A DNA stretch of 20,354 bases from contig JAZRZR010000027.1 of the NCBI GenBank assembly GCA_045601525.1, positions 1 through 20,354 of the forward strand, in the 5' to 3' direction. Source of the stretch: SIG565 sp045601525. Lineage in GTDB: Bacteria; Bacillota; Clostridia; Oscillospirales; Acutalibacteraceae. The notes under the pieces are model-generated. The model did no database searches. It was not told the DNA's origin and saw nothing but the letters and a program-made list of their open reading frames with translations. Both the position numbers and the translations under genes were made by a program. Positions 1-5,867 of the stretch are shown one piece after another. The stretch's first letter is position 1; the number at the start of each line of letters is the position of its first letter.

Positions 1-30
1 TTGACTTTATGTAGCTTGAAATATTATAAT
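1..30 (+). promoter_or_regulatory. Candidate sigma-A promoter at the left edge
   Basis: TTGACT at 1-6 and a perfect TATAAT at 25-30 are separated by 18 bases. This would transcribe rightwards into the DUF559 element. The -10 is perfect and the -35 differs at one position. It lies at the window edge, so its original target cannot be judged. Confidence 0.4.
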
Positions 31-48
31 AAAATATAGGAAAACAAA

Positions 49-90
49 GCCTCCCTTGTGTAAAGGGAGGTGCCGAAGGGGGAGGGATTG
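49..90. repeat. Left inverted repeat of the DUF559 element
   Basis: CTCCCTTGTGTAAAGGGAG at 51-69 recurs in inverted orientation at 470-488, a 19-base match. Each half is itself a hairpin (CTCCCTT pairs with AAGGGAG). The tail GAGGGATTG at 82-90 matches the inner end of the right repeat at 438-446, read on the other strand. The two halves therefore bracket the nuclease gene like terminal repeats. Confidence 0.75.
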
Positions 91-134
91 TCATAGAATA
101 TAAACACAATAAATCACTTGTTGGCGTTGGTAGA

Positions 135-458
135 ATGTTGCGCAAAAATATGACACCCGAAGAACGACATTTGTGGTATGATTTTTTAAAAACATATCCC
201 GTAAGATTTAACCGTCAAAAAATCATTGGAAAATACATTGTCGATTTTTATTCTGCGAAAGCAAAACTGATAATTGAACTTGACGGTTCGCAACATTATG
301 AAGAGAGTGGCATTGAAAAAGACACCGAACGCACAAAATTTCTTGAGCAATATGGATTTAAGATAATTCGAATTCCTAACAATGAAATTAAACAAAATTT
401 TGAGGGTGTTTGCGAATATATAGATTTATGCGTGAAGCAATCCCTCAGTCAAAATTAA
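135..458 (+). CDS. DUF559 family endonuclease-like protein inside an inverted-repeat element
   Basis: This 107-residue protein has the DUF559 layout: an LRKNMTPEERHLW opening, then RQKIIGKYIVDFY and LIIELDGSQH, with the acidic D37, E48 and D50 that suggest a PD-(D/E)xK (Vsr-like) nuclease fold. The family is related to very-short-patch repair endonucleases, but its substrate is not established. The reading frame is open upstream to at least codon 93-95 (ATA). From there it reads IEYKHNKSLVGVGR, which from memory looks like the usual N-terminus of the family. A GGAGGG lies at 81-86, six bases before that ATA. The native start may therefore be a lost ATG, leaving the internal ATG at 135. The last nine or so codons run into the right inverted repeat. 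It is one of only two coding traces on the plus strand. Confidence 0.75.
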   Translation: MLRKNMTPEERHLWYDFLKTYPVRFNRQKIIGKYIVDFYSAKAKLIIELDGSQHYEESGIEKDTERTKFLEQYGFKIIRIPNNEIKQNFEGVCEYIDLCVKQSLSQN

Positions 459-490
459 AATTTTGACAGCTCCCTTTACACAAGGGAGCC
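438..490. repeat. Right inverted repeat of the DUF559 element
   Basis: Read on the minus strand this begins GGCTCCCTTGTGTAAAGGGA and ends GAGGGATTG, mirroring 49-90. The middle differs: it carries the small palindrome CAAAATTAAAATTTTG, where the left copy has a purine-rich stretch. The stop codon of the DUF559 gene (456-458) lies inside it. The outer hairpin plus the following TTTTTT (491-496) could also act as its terminator. Confidence 0.75.
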
Positions 491-495
491 TTTTT

Positions 496-555
496 TATGA
501 AATTAAACACGACGGAACACAATGCAAAAAAGACGGCTAAAAGCCGTCTTTTTTA
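496..555 (+). repeat. 60-base direct repeat, copy A: deacetylase 3' end plus terminator
   Basis: This is identical to 2668-2727 at 57 of 60 positions. It reads as the last 14 codons of a polysaccharide deacetylase (YEIKHDGTQCKKDG, stop at 538-540) and continues through the terminator hairpin. Only this tail is left here. It abuts the right end of the DUF559 element, as if that element had inserted into or replaced the rest. Confidence 0.8.
526..554. terminator. Bidirectional rho-independent terminator (copy A)
   Basis: AGACGGCT (531-538) pairs with AGCCGTCT (542-549) around a three-base loop. The stem is flanked by A5-6 on one side and T6 on the other, so it is functional in shape on both strands. 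It can close the leftward zinc-ribbon gene at 733-1383 as well as the lost rightward deacetylase gene. Confidence 0.75.
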
Positions 556-646
556 GTAATAAGTAAAAGGTAATAGTGAAGAGGTATGGTGTGTCTTCGG
601 CACGGATATAAAAACTTTTTACCTCTTAACTTTTACCTACTACCTT
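553..646. repeat. Intergenic palindromic repeat with CTTCGG loop
   Basis: Imperfect inverted arms at about 559-585 and 616-646 (AAGAGGT against ACCTCTT, plus GTAAAAG-type stretches) surround the core GGTGTGTCTTCGGCACGG at 588-605, which itself forms a UUCG-type hairpin. The core recurs at 2754-2772, and the short CCGTCCCCGTGTCTC at 668-682 recurs at 2794-2808. From memory, such elements are common dispersed repeats in gut Clostridia. No protein-coding content is seen in 556-732. Confidence 0.6.
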
Positions 647-732
647 GCAAGGCATTGACTTGCGCTGCCGTCCCCGTGTCTCCTCACCGCACTGTCTCTT
701 GTGTTGCTTCCTCTTATGTTTCTGTTGCTCTT

Positions 733-1383
733 TTATAAACCCAATAATTGTTTTTTCTTTGCATTAAATTCTTCTTCACTAATAACGCCCATATCCAAAA
801 GTTCTTTGAACTTTTTAATTTCATCGGCAGAAGACACTTTGTTAATAACAACTTTATTTTGAGTTCTATTTGTTTTTTGGAGTTGTTTTTTGTGGCGGTC
901 AGCAACTTGTGTCGTTTTTTCATTTAATGAATTTTTCAAAGAAGAACCTACCTTTTTAAAATAAGAACTTGCTTTTTTAAAAAAAGTAATTAGTAATTTA
1001 AAAAGTTTACGTATTAATGTGACTAAAGAAATAAGTATTGAACCCACTAGTCCCATCATTGCGCCACGTGCTACCGTTTCACCCAAATGAGATTCCAAAG
1101 GAATAACGCCTAAAAAAACAAGAATTAATAACAAAATAGATATTGAATATAAAACAATTTGAAAAATTAACTTGTTTTTATCTTTTTTCCTTTTTTCTTC
1201 TTCAATCTGCCTTTTTAAATATTTTGGCGGCTCATTTTGACGGCATTCGAAGCACATTCCTTTATGCAGAGATATTGAATATTTCCCGCACTTTTGGCAT
1301 ATTTGCGGTTGCTTTTCTATTTTTTCTTCTATTGACATATCTTCATAATTAAATTGCGGTATATATTCTTCTTGTTTTTTCAT
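733..1383 (-). CDS. Zinc-ribbon, membrane-anchored protein with C-terminal SHOCT domain
   Basis: This protein has 216 residues. A short zinc ribbon sits near the N-terminus (C29-x2-C32 and C44-x2-C47), followed by a charged stretch rich in Lys and Glu. Two hydrophobic segments at about 72-94 and 104-124 are probable membrane spans, and 125-150 is basic and possibly amphipathic. The last 30 residues (DEIKKFKELLDMGVISEEEF and on) are a clear SHOCT motif, a short domain found at the ends of many bacterial proteins and thought to mediate oligomerisation. GAGGGAG lies just before the ATG at 1383. The gene follows the CCCH-repeat lipoprotein gene by 110 bases in the same direction. No enzymatic motif is visible and the function is unknown. 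Confidence 0.8.
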   Translation of the reverse strand: MKKQEEYIPQFNYEDMSIEEKIEKQPQICQKCGKYSISLHKGMCFECRQNEPPKYLKRQIEEEKRKKDKNKLIFQIVLYSISILLLILVFLGVIPLESHLGETVARGAMMGLVGSILISLVTLIRKLFKLLITFFKKASSYFKKVGSSLKNSLNEKTTQVADRHKKQLQKTNRTQNKVVINKVSSADEIKKFKELLDMGVISEEEFNAKKKQLLGL

Positions 1384-1493
1384 AAAACTCCCTCTTTGAG
1401 ATATAAAAACAAATCACTTTTAAACAATGCTATCCATATTTGAAATATTAAATTTTTGTTGCCTTTCCCTTTAAAAAATAGTAGTAATCAACT

Positions 1494-2339
1494 TTACTTA
1501 TGCAAAAAGCAATAGTTAGAATACAATTCTTTTTCATAAGTGCAACCCGCTTTCGAACAAGTATGTTCATAACAATATAATCCTAAACGATTTGAAGCGT
1601 TTCCACAACCAGTTGAATGACATCCGTGTAGGCCACAGTAGTTTGAGCCTATATTTTTTTTACTTGTGCAACTACTATCAAAACAAGTGTGCTCATAACA
1701 ATACAAATTTGTTCCATTCTTTGCATTTTTGCATGTGCTGTCACCACATTTATGGCTTGCACAATAATCAGACAATAACTCTTTTTGAGATCTACATCCC
1801 TTTTTTGAACAACTATGAGCATCGCAGTAACTTCCCGTCCCATTCTTTTCAGAGATACACGCACTTGCCATACACTTATGTGAAGAACAATAGAGAGAAA
1901 CACCTGATTTTTCATTTAAGCAACCACTTGATGAACAATTATGCACAGAACAATATGTGCTATAATCCTTTGCGTAATAGGTGCATCCTACCGAATAGCA
2001 CTTTTTATACTCTTTTGAATTTTCTTCGGTCACATTTGATAATTGACCGCTTACAACATTTCCATCATCTAAATAGTTATTTGTTGTATCGTCCGATTTA
2101 TGACCACATTTGCTGCAAAACTTATTACCTGCAGTTTTTTCCTCTCCGCAATTAGTGCATACCATTGCCTTATTATTGATTGCATTACCGCATCCGCCGC
2201 AAAACTTATCCCCCGTGCTTATTTCTAAGCCACAGTCTGTGCACACCATTTGTTGCTCCTCACTATTTTTTTCATCCGTACAAGCGGAAAACGTGAACAT
2301 TAAAAAAATTATCAACACTAACGATAAAAATATTTTCAT
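1494..2339 (-). CDS. Lipoprotein with two zinc ribbons and eight 21-residue Cys3-His repeats
   Basis: This protein has 281 residues. Residues 1-19 are a signal peptide ending in the lipobox F-S-A-C20, so the mature protein should be lipid-anchored on the outer face of the membrane. Two zinc ribbons follow: C33-x2-C36 with C47-x2-C50, and C61-x2-C64 with C75-x2-C78. After a Ser/Asn/Asp-rich linker, residues 114-281 form exactly eight tandem 21-residue units beginning at C114, C135, C156, C177, C198, C219, C240 and C261. Each has the pattern C-x4-C-x10-C-x2-H and ends one residue after the His, with a conserved aromatic before the third Cys (YC). Four ligands per unit imply up to eight metal sites. 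The ATG at 2339 has AGGGG seven bases upstream. It has its own promoter at 2406-2434. Function is unknown; structural zinc modules, metal storage or binding to a cell-surface partner are possibilities. Confidence 0.85.
   Translation of the reverse strand: MKIFLSLVLIIFLMFTFSACTDEKNSEEQQMVCTDCGLEISTGDKFCGGCGNAINNKAMVCTNCGEEKTAGNKFCSKCGHKSDDTTNNYLDDGNVVSGQLSNVTEENSKEYKKCYSVGCTYYAKDYSTYCSVHNCSSSGCLNEKSGVSLYCSSHKCMASACISEKNGTGSYCDAHSCSKKGCRSQKELLSDYCASHKCGDSTCKNAKNGTNLYCYEHTCFDSSCTSKKNIGSNYCGLHGCHSTGCGNASNRLGLYCYEHTCSKAGCTYEKELYSNYCFLHK
1497..2000 (-). repeat. Eight 63-base tandem coding repeats (CCCH units)
   Basis: These are codons 114-281 of the lipoprotein gene: eight in-frame 63-base units with no insertions or deletions. 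Cys and His positions are strictly kept while the loop residues vary widely, so the units are old and diverged rather than freshly copied. Units 5 and 7 share YCYEHTC, and units 4 and 8 share KELxSxYC, which may trace a duplicated block. Confidence 0.85.
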
Positions 2340-2405
2340 TTCATAACCCCTATATAAAAATGGACAGCCTAAGGCTTCTCGCCAAAAATAAATTTCCTTT
2401 TACAT

Positions 2406-2434
2406 ATTATACCATGCCAATACTTTTTTCACAA
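2406..2434 (-). promoter_or_regulatory. Promoter of the CCCH-repeat lipoprotein gene
   Basis: On the minus strand, TTGTGA (2429-2434), 17 bases, then a perfect TATAAT (2406-2411) preceded by TGG, an extended -10. It closely resembles the promoter at 3364-3392: CTTGTG in the -35 region and ATGGTATAATAT around the -10 are shared. The leader is about 60 bases and carries a small palindrome AGCCTAAGGCT at 2366-2376. Confidence 0.75.
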
Positions 2435-2460
2435 GTCCTTATTAAATTGTTACTTTTGTA

Positions 2461-2712
2461 TCTAATGTTGATCGTCTTGACTGGAAAGAGAATGCCACGG
2501 CAGAGAGCATTTGCAAACGAGTGACAAGCAAGGTTAAAAACGGCTCTATCGTGCTTTTTCATAATGATGCCGACCATACACCCGAAGCACTACCCACAAT
2601 CCTCAAATGCCTAAAAGACGAGGGGTATGAATTTGTATTTATTGAGGATTTAATCTACAAAGAAAACTACAAAATTGAACACGACGGAACACAATGCAAA
2701 AAAGACGGCTAA
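2461..2712 (+). pseudogene. C-terminal remnant of a polysaccharide deacetylase (NodB domain)
   Basis: Reading from about 2464 in frame with 2521, the product is NVDRLDWKENATAESICKR, then VTSKVKNGSIVLFHNDADHT, then PEALPTILKCLKDEGYEF and on to a stop at 2710-2712. This is the classic end of PdaA-like NodB deacetylases: a W-x-V-D-x-x-DWK-type strand, the GSIVLFHND motif with its conserved His, and a final FVFIEDLIYKENYKI. The whole N-terminal half, with the catalytic Asp and the metal-binding HxxxH, is missing. Upstream of 2461 the sequence is the promoter region of the neighbouring lipoprotein gene, so the join is abrupt. It is most likely a non-functional fragment left by rearrangement. A GTG at 2521 could in principle start a 63-residue product, but no ribosome binding site precedes it. 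Confidence 0.75.
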
Positions 2713-2727
2713 AAGCCGTCTTTTTTA
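2668..2727 (+). repeat. 60-base direct repeat, copy B: deacetylase 3' end plus terminator
   Basis: This copy is attached in frame to the deacetylase remnant (YKIEHDGTQCKKDG, stop) and continues into the same terminator hairpin. It differs from copy A (496-555) at three positions, all in the first ten bases. The interval between the copies holds two zinc-ribbon genes of opposite orientation. Confidence 0.8.
2698..2726. terminator. Bidirectional rho-independent terminator (copy B)
   Basis: AGACGGCT and AGCCGTCT form an 8-base-pair stem with A-rich and T6 flanks, the same hairpin as in copy A. It ends the deacetylase remnant on the plus strand and can also end the leftward gene at 2852-3328. 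Confidence 0.75.
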
Positions 2728-2753
2728 ATGAATATTGAATAATGAAAAATTTT

Positions 2754-2808
2754 GGTGTGCCTTCGGCACGGAATATAAAAGGGGACAATAGAACCGTCCC
2801 CGTGTCTC
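2754..2808. repeat. Second copy of the CTTCGG-hairpin repeat with GGGGAC/GTCCCC stem
   Basis: GGTGTGCCTTCGGCACGG at 2754-2771 is the perfect version of the core at 588-605, with a GTGCC/GGCAC stem. It is followed by GGGGAC (2781-2786) and GTCCCC (2796-2801), which can pair, and by CCGTCCCCGTGTCTC (2794-2808), which is also at 668-682. The long arms present around the first copy are missing, so this copy is abbreviated. Confidence 0.6.
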
Positions 2809-2851
2809 TAGAAACTGCCGTCGTTCTACTACAAATTATAAAAAGTACTTT

Positions 2852-3328
2852 TTATGAAACTATTTCATCAAAGGCTAAACATCCGCATTCACATCGTTCT
2901 ATCGAAGACGAAACTTTTTTCCCGCAATATTTACACTTTTTTGTATTTGTATTAATATTTTCGTTATTCAAACTATTATCTTCTTTTGTGTTATCAATGT
3001 TTTCTTCTGATACATTTTCTACATTTTCAGTATCAAGTTCTTTTGCTTTTGATATATAATATCGTGTAAATATTATAAAGGCAACTATTCCTAAAATAAC
3101 AACATAAATTGTCCAATAAGGAGCCATCATTTTTTCGGCATAATAACTACCGTAATAACTTTCATAAAATTGTTGTTTTCCGAGTAAACTTAAAAGTGTA
3201 ATTGCAGCACCTATTGTATACCATATCCAAGAATGTAACTTTTTTGCAAATATTATTGCAGGTATCGAAAAAATCAACAAAATTACAAAATCACTTGCAT
3301 AAAACATAACATCATAAAGAAAACCCAA
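2852..3328 (-). CDS. Small membrane protein with C-terminal zinc ribbon
   Basis: This protein has 158 residues. Hydrophobic segments at about 12-28, 33-50 and 72-90 are probable membrane spans. An acidic and Asn-rich linker (about 95-130) leads to a C-terminal zinc finger with C132-x2-C135 and the cluster C146-x-C148-x-C150. The start is a TTG at 3326-3328 with GGGGAG six bases upstream; no ATG fits. It has a clear promoter at 3364-3392. It is the third zinc-ribbon envelope protein in 2.6 kb. It shares only the general design (membrane anchor plus ribbon) with the protein at 733-1383, where the ribbon is N-terminal. No known function is recognised. Confidence 0.75.
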   Translation of the reverse strand: MGFLYDVMFYASDFVILLIFSIPAIIFAKKLHSWIWYTIGAAITLLSLLGKQQFYESYYGSYYAEKMMAPYWTIYVVILGIVAFIIFTRYYISKAKELDTENVENVSEENIDNTKEDNSLNNENINTNTKKCKYCGKKVSSSIERCECGCLAFDEIVS

Positions 3329-3363
3329 CTTTATCTCCCCTTAAAAAGATATTGATTTTTTAT

Positions 3364-3392
3364 ATTATACCATATTAATGCAATTTGCACAA
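3364..3392 (-). promoter_or_regulatory. Promoter of the small zinc-ribbon membrane protein gene
   Basis: On the minus strand, TTGTGC (3387-3392), 17 bases, then TATAAT (3364-3369) with an upstream TGG. It is closely similar to the promoter at 2406-2434, so the two zinc-protein genes may share expression. The rest of 3329-3579 is AT-rich non-coding DNA and the rsmF terminator. Confidence 0.7.
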
Positions 3393-3490
3393 GCCTGAAA
3401 TACCCCTTTTGTTTTTTTGTTTGAAAAAAGCTTAACTAAACGCATATAACCCACTATGACGATTTCAACCGATAAGTGCCATTTTTATGC

Positions 3491-3534
3491 AAAAAGAATT
3501 GGGAGAAACATCGTAAAGAAGTTTCTCCCAATTC
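3491..3534 (-). terminator. Terminator of the rsmE-rsmF operon (bidirectional shape)
   Basis: GAATTGGGAGAAAC (3496-3509) and GTTTCTCCCAATTC (3521-3534) form a perfect 14-base-pair stem. Read leftwards it is followed by TTTTT, and on the other strand by CGTCTTTTTT. It lies 46 bases beyond the rsmF stop codon. Confidence 0.85.
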
Positions 3535-3579
3535 CGTCTTTTTTAGCAAAGTGTTAAAAGTGAATAAGCAAAGGGGGTG

Positions 3580-4932
3580 TTATTGTATCCTCAACCCCTT
3601 GGGATAGTGGTTTTTGGCTCGGCCGTTTACAACCTTTACGCCGCCTATGGTGATACCCTCGACACAAACTACTGCCCAACCGTTTTGCTCGGTTGTTTCA
3701 AATTCTTCGCCGTGCAAATACTTTATAAGTTCTTGGCTTTCAAGCGTTAGGCTAATTTTACGCTTGAATTTATCCCCGAGCGCCATAAAAAACTGATGGT
3801 GCGGCAAAATATAATTTTTGCGAATTTCTCCGATTGTTACACCCACACAAAAAGCCGTGCCATTCTTTATTGGCAGTTGATTATTATAATAAATGGGGTT
3901 TTGGTTATACTCACCAACATAATCGGGATTATATTCTATTAGGGTATCATTGAGGAAATCAACAACTATACTATTTGCTTTTGCCGTCTTGCTCGGCGAA
4001 AAATTAGTATTTTCTTTTTCGCCCTTATGGTGAAGCAGTGCCATAAACTGTCCCTCACCCTTGGCTTTATGCGGATAAAATCTACGGGCGAGGTGAATAT
4101 TTTCACACTCACAGCCCTCAAATTTAATTCCGTTAGCCGTTACCTTTTCTACCCTTTCATTTACCTTAACAATCTCAAACTCGGGGTGGTTTGCCAAAAA
4201 GGTATCCACCGTCATTTCATTTTCCTCTAAGGAAAAGGTGCAGGTAGCATAAACAATATAGCCGCCGCTTTTTAATGCCTTTGCGGCATTTTCTAAAATC
4301 TCGATTTGGCGGCGGGCACACATAGATACATTACTGCTGCTCCACTCCTCTATGGCCACCGCTTCCTTGCGGAACATACCCTCGCCCGAGCAAGGGGCAT
4401 CAACCATAACCAAATCAAAGGTGTTTTCAAATGTGGCGGCTAATTTAGAGGTGTCCATACAAGTGACAATAACATTTTTAAGACCAAGTCTCTCAATATT
4501 GCCCGTTAGTATTTTACAGCGTGCGGACACTATTTCATTTGATACGAGAACGCCCTTTTCACCAAGTTTATTTTTAAGTTGAGTGGTTTTGCCGCCGGGT
4601 GCGGCACACATATCCAAAATACGCCAATCATCCGCTATATCAATACACTCTGCGGGTGCCATTGCGGCAGGCTCTTGCACATAAATTAGCCCTGCGTGGT
4701 GAAAAGGATGATTTCCCACCTTTTCGAAATCTAAATAATAGCCATTTTCCACATAGGGTATTTTTTCTTTTGAAAAGATATTTACTTTTTCAAACTCTTC
4801 TATACTTATTTTATCGGTGTTAACCCTAAATGCCTTAACGGGCGGTTTTTCAAGTTCGACAAGATAACTTTCAAACTCTTCGCCCAAGAGGCATTTCATT
4901 CTATCAATATACTGCTTTGGAAGTTGTTTCAT
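3580..4932 (-). CDS. rsmF: RsmF/RsmB-NOP family rRNA (cytosine-C5) methyltransferase
   Basis: This 450-residue protein methylates cytosine C5 in ribosomal RNA using S-adenosylmethionine. The N-terminus (PVKAFRVNT) is typical of the NOP2/Sun fold. The SAM-binding motif DMCAAPGGKT is at 108-117. The two catalytic cysteines are in VDAPCSGEGMF (C181) and ATCTFSLEENE (C231). The C-terminal region from about 330 ends in a PUA-like RNA-binding part (GVKVVNGRAKNHYPKGLR). Length is normal for the RsmF type with its extra C-terminal domain. The ATG overlaps the stop of rsmE by one base (ATGA), so the two are translationally coupled. The exact target cytosine in this organism cannot be read from the sequence, and the symbol is by family. 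Confidence 0.9.
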   Translation of the reverse strand: MKQLPKQYIDRMKCLLGEEFESYLVELEKPPVKAFRVNTDKISIEEFEKVNIFSKEKIPYVENGYYLDFEKVGNHPFHHAGLIYVQEPAAMAPAECIDIADDWRILDMCAAPGGKTTQLKNKLGEKGVLVSNEIVSARCKILTGNIERLGLKNVIVTCMDTSKLAATFENTFDLVMVDAPCSGEGMFRKEAVAIEEWSSSNVSMCARRQIEILENAAKALKSGGYIVYATCTFSLEENEMTVDTFLANHPEFEIVKVNERVEKVTANGIKFEGCECENIHLARRFYPHKAKGEGQFMALLHHKGEKENTNFSPSKTAKANSIVVDFLNDTLIEYNPDYVGEYNQNPIYYNNQLPIKNGTAFCVGVTIGEIRKNYILPHHQFFMALGDKFKRKISLTLESQELIKYLHGEEFETTEQNGWAVVCVEGITIGGVKVVNGRAKNHYPKGLRIQ

Positions 4933-5681
4933 CAGTTCTTTTCCTTTGTCATTTCAATATGGAGCATACACATACCAACAGCTGTAACTGCGGCGGTTTC
5001 TGTACGCAAAATTCTTTGACCTAAAGAAACTATTTTGGCGCCGCTTTCTACGACCTTTTCAATCTCGCCCTTATCAAAGCCGCCCTCCGGGCCAATAAAA
5101 ATGCCCACGCTTGCGGCATTTTTAAGAGAAGACAATGCCTCTATGGTTGCCTCCATACCCTCTTTATTCTCATAAGGCACCATTATTAAATCAAGCCCCT
5201 TTGCGAATTCCAGGGCGCTAAAGAATGAGCAAACCTCCATAATTTCGGGGATAATATTGCGCTTGCTTTGTTTGGCGGCACTTTCCGAAATGCTTTGCCA
5301 ACGTGTTTGCTTTGCCTTTGATTTTTTATCGTCGAGTTTTACAACACAATGCTTCATTTGCACGGGGACAATTCCATACACGCCAAGCTCCACACTTTTT
5401 TGAATAATATATTCCATTTTATCCCCCTTGGGCAAGCCTTGGAAAAGATAAATCTTAACGGGAAGTTCGGTATCAGTATAATTTTCTTCTAAAACTTCCA
5501 AGAAAACCACATTATCCCCAAAAGCATCGATACGGCACAAATCACTTTGACCGCCACAACTTACAAGGCAGGTATCCCCCACGCTCATACGAAGAACATT
5601 TTTTATATGATTGTAATCATTCCCCTTAATTTCATAACGGGAATTTGTTTTTTCGGTTTCATCGGCAAAAAAGTTAAACAT
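4932..5681 (-). CDS. rsmE: 16S rRNA (uracil(1498)-N3)-methyltransferase RsmE
   Basis: This 249-residue protein is of usual RsmE length. The N-terminal PUA-like barrel (about 1-70) begins MFNFFADE and contains HIKNVLRMSVGD. The C-terminal SPOUT knot carries GIFIGPEGGF (193-202) and the signature LGQRILRTETAAVTAV (220-235), which form the SAM pocket. In other bacteria it adds a methyl group to N3 of U1498 in helix 44 of 16S rRNA, near the decoding site. It is the first gene of a two-gene rRNA modification operon with rsmF. GAGGGTAGG precedes the ATG, and a promoter with an extended -10 lies at 5765-5793. Confidence 0.93.
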   Translation of the reverse strand: MFNFFADETEKTNSRYEIKGNDYNHIKNVLRMSVGDTCLVSCGGQSDLCRIDAFGDNVVFLEVLEENYTDTELPVKIYLFQGLPKGDKMEYIIQKSVELGVYGIVPVQMKHCVVKLDDKKSKAKQTRWQSISESAAKQSKRNIIPEIMEVCSFFSALEFAKGLDLIMVPYENKEGMEATIEALSSLKNAASVGIFIGPEGGFDKGEIEKVVESGAKIVSLGQRILRTETAAVTAVGMCMLHIEMTKEKN

Positions 5682-5764
5682 AAAAACCTACCCTCTATAA
5701 TGATTGTAGTTTGTCAAAACACGAATGTTTCAACCAATCATAACCATTATCAATCGTTAAGTTG

Positions 5765-5793
5765 ATTATAGCAATAAATTACGATATTTACAA
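5765..5793 (-). promoter_or_regulatory. Promoter of rsmE
   Basis: On the minus strand, TTGTAA (5788-5793), 17 bases, then a perfect TATAAT (5765-5770) preceded by TGC, an extended -10. The predicted leader is about 75 bases and can fold: ATGATTG pairs with CAATCAT around a GTTTTGACAAAC-containing loop. Confidence 0.65.
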
Positions 5794-5832
5794 GAATAAT
5801 AATAAATAAGTGATGTTTACAGTATAATTCAA

Positions 5833-5861
5833 TTGACATTTTGCCCCTTTAGAATTATGTT
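5833..5861 (+). promoter_or_regulatory. Plus-strand promoter for a candidate small RNA
   Basis: A perfect TTGACA (5833-5838), 17 bases, then TATGTT (5856-5861). No protein-coding gene lies downstream on this strand before the terminator at 5932-5966, so a short RNA is the natural product. Confidence 0.5.
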
Positions 5862-5867
5862 TTCGTG

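Noticed and set aside
135..458. DUF559 gene as part of a restriction or defence system
   Set aside because: No methyltransferase, ATPase or other defence partner is adjacent; it sits alone in a repeat element.
1497..2000. CRISPR-like regular repeats
   Set aside because: The 63-base periodicity is in coding sequence with conserved Cys/His codons and no identical repeat units or spacers.
1592..2155. 187-codon open frame on the plus strand
   Set aside because: It is antisense to the CCCH-repeat lipoprotein; its His/Asn/Tyr-rich composition is the mirror of the Cys-rich repeats, and no ribosome binding site is seen.
2521..2712. Independent 63-residue gene starting at GTG 2521
   Set aside because: The deacetylase homology continues upstream of the GTG in the same frame and there is no ribosome binding site, so it is a remnant rather than a small gene.
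2742..3059. 105-codon open frame on the plus strand
   Set aside because: It runs through the intergenic repeat and antisense to the zinc-ribbon membrane protein, with a Phe/Ser-rich shadow composition.
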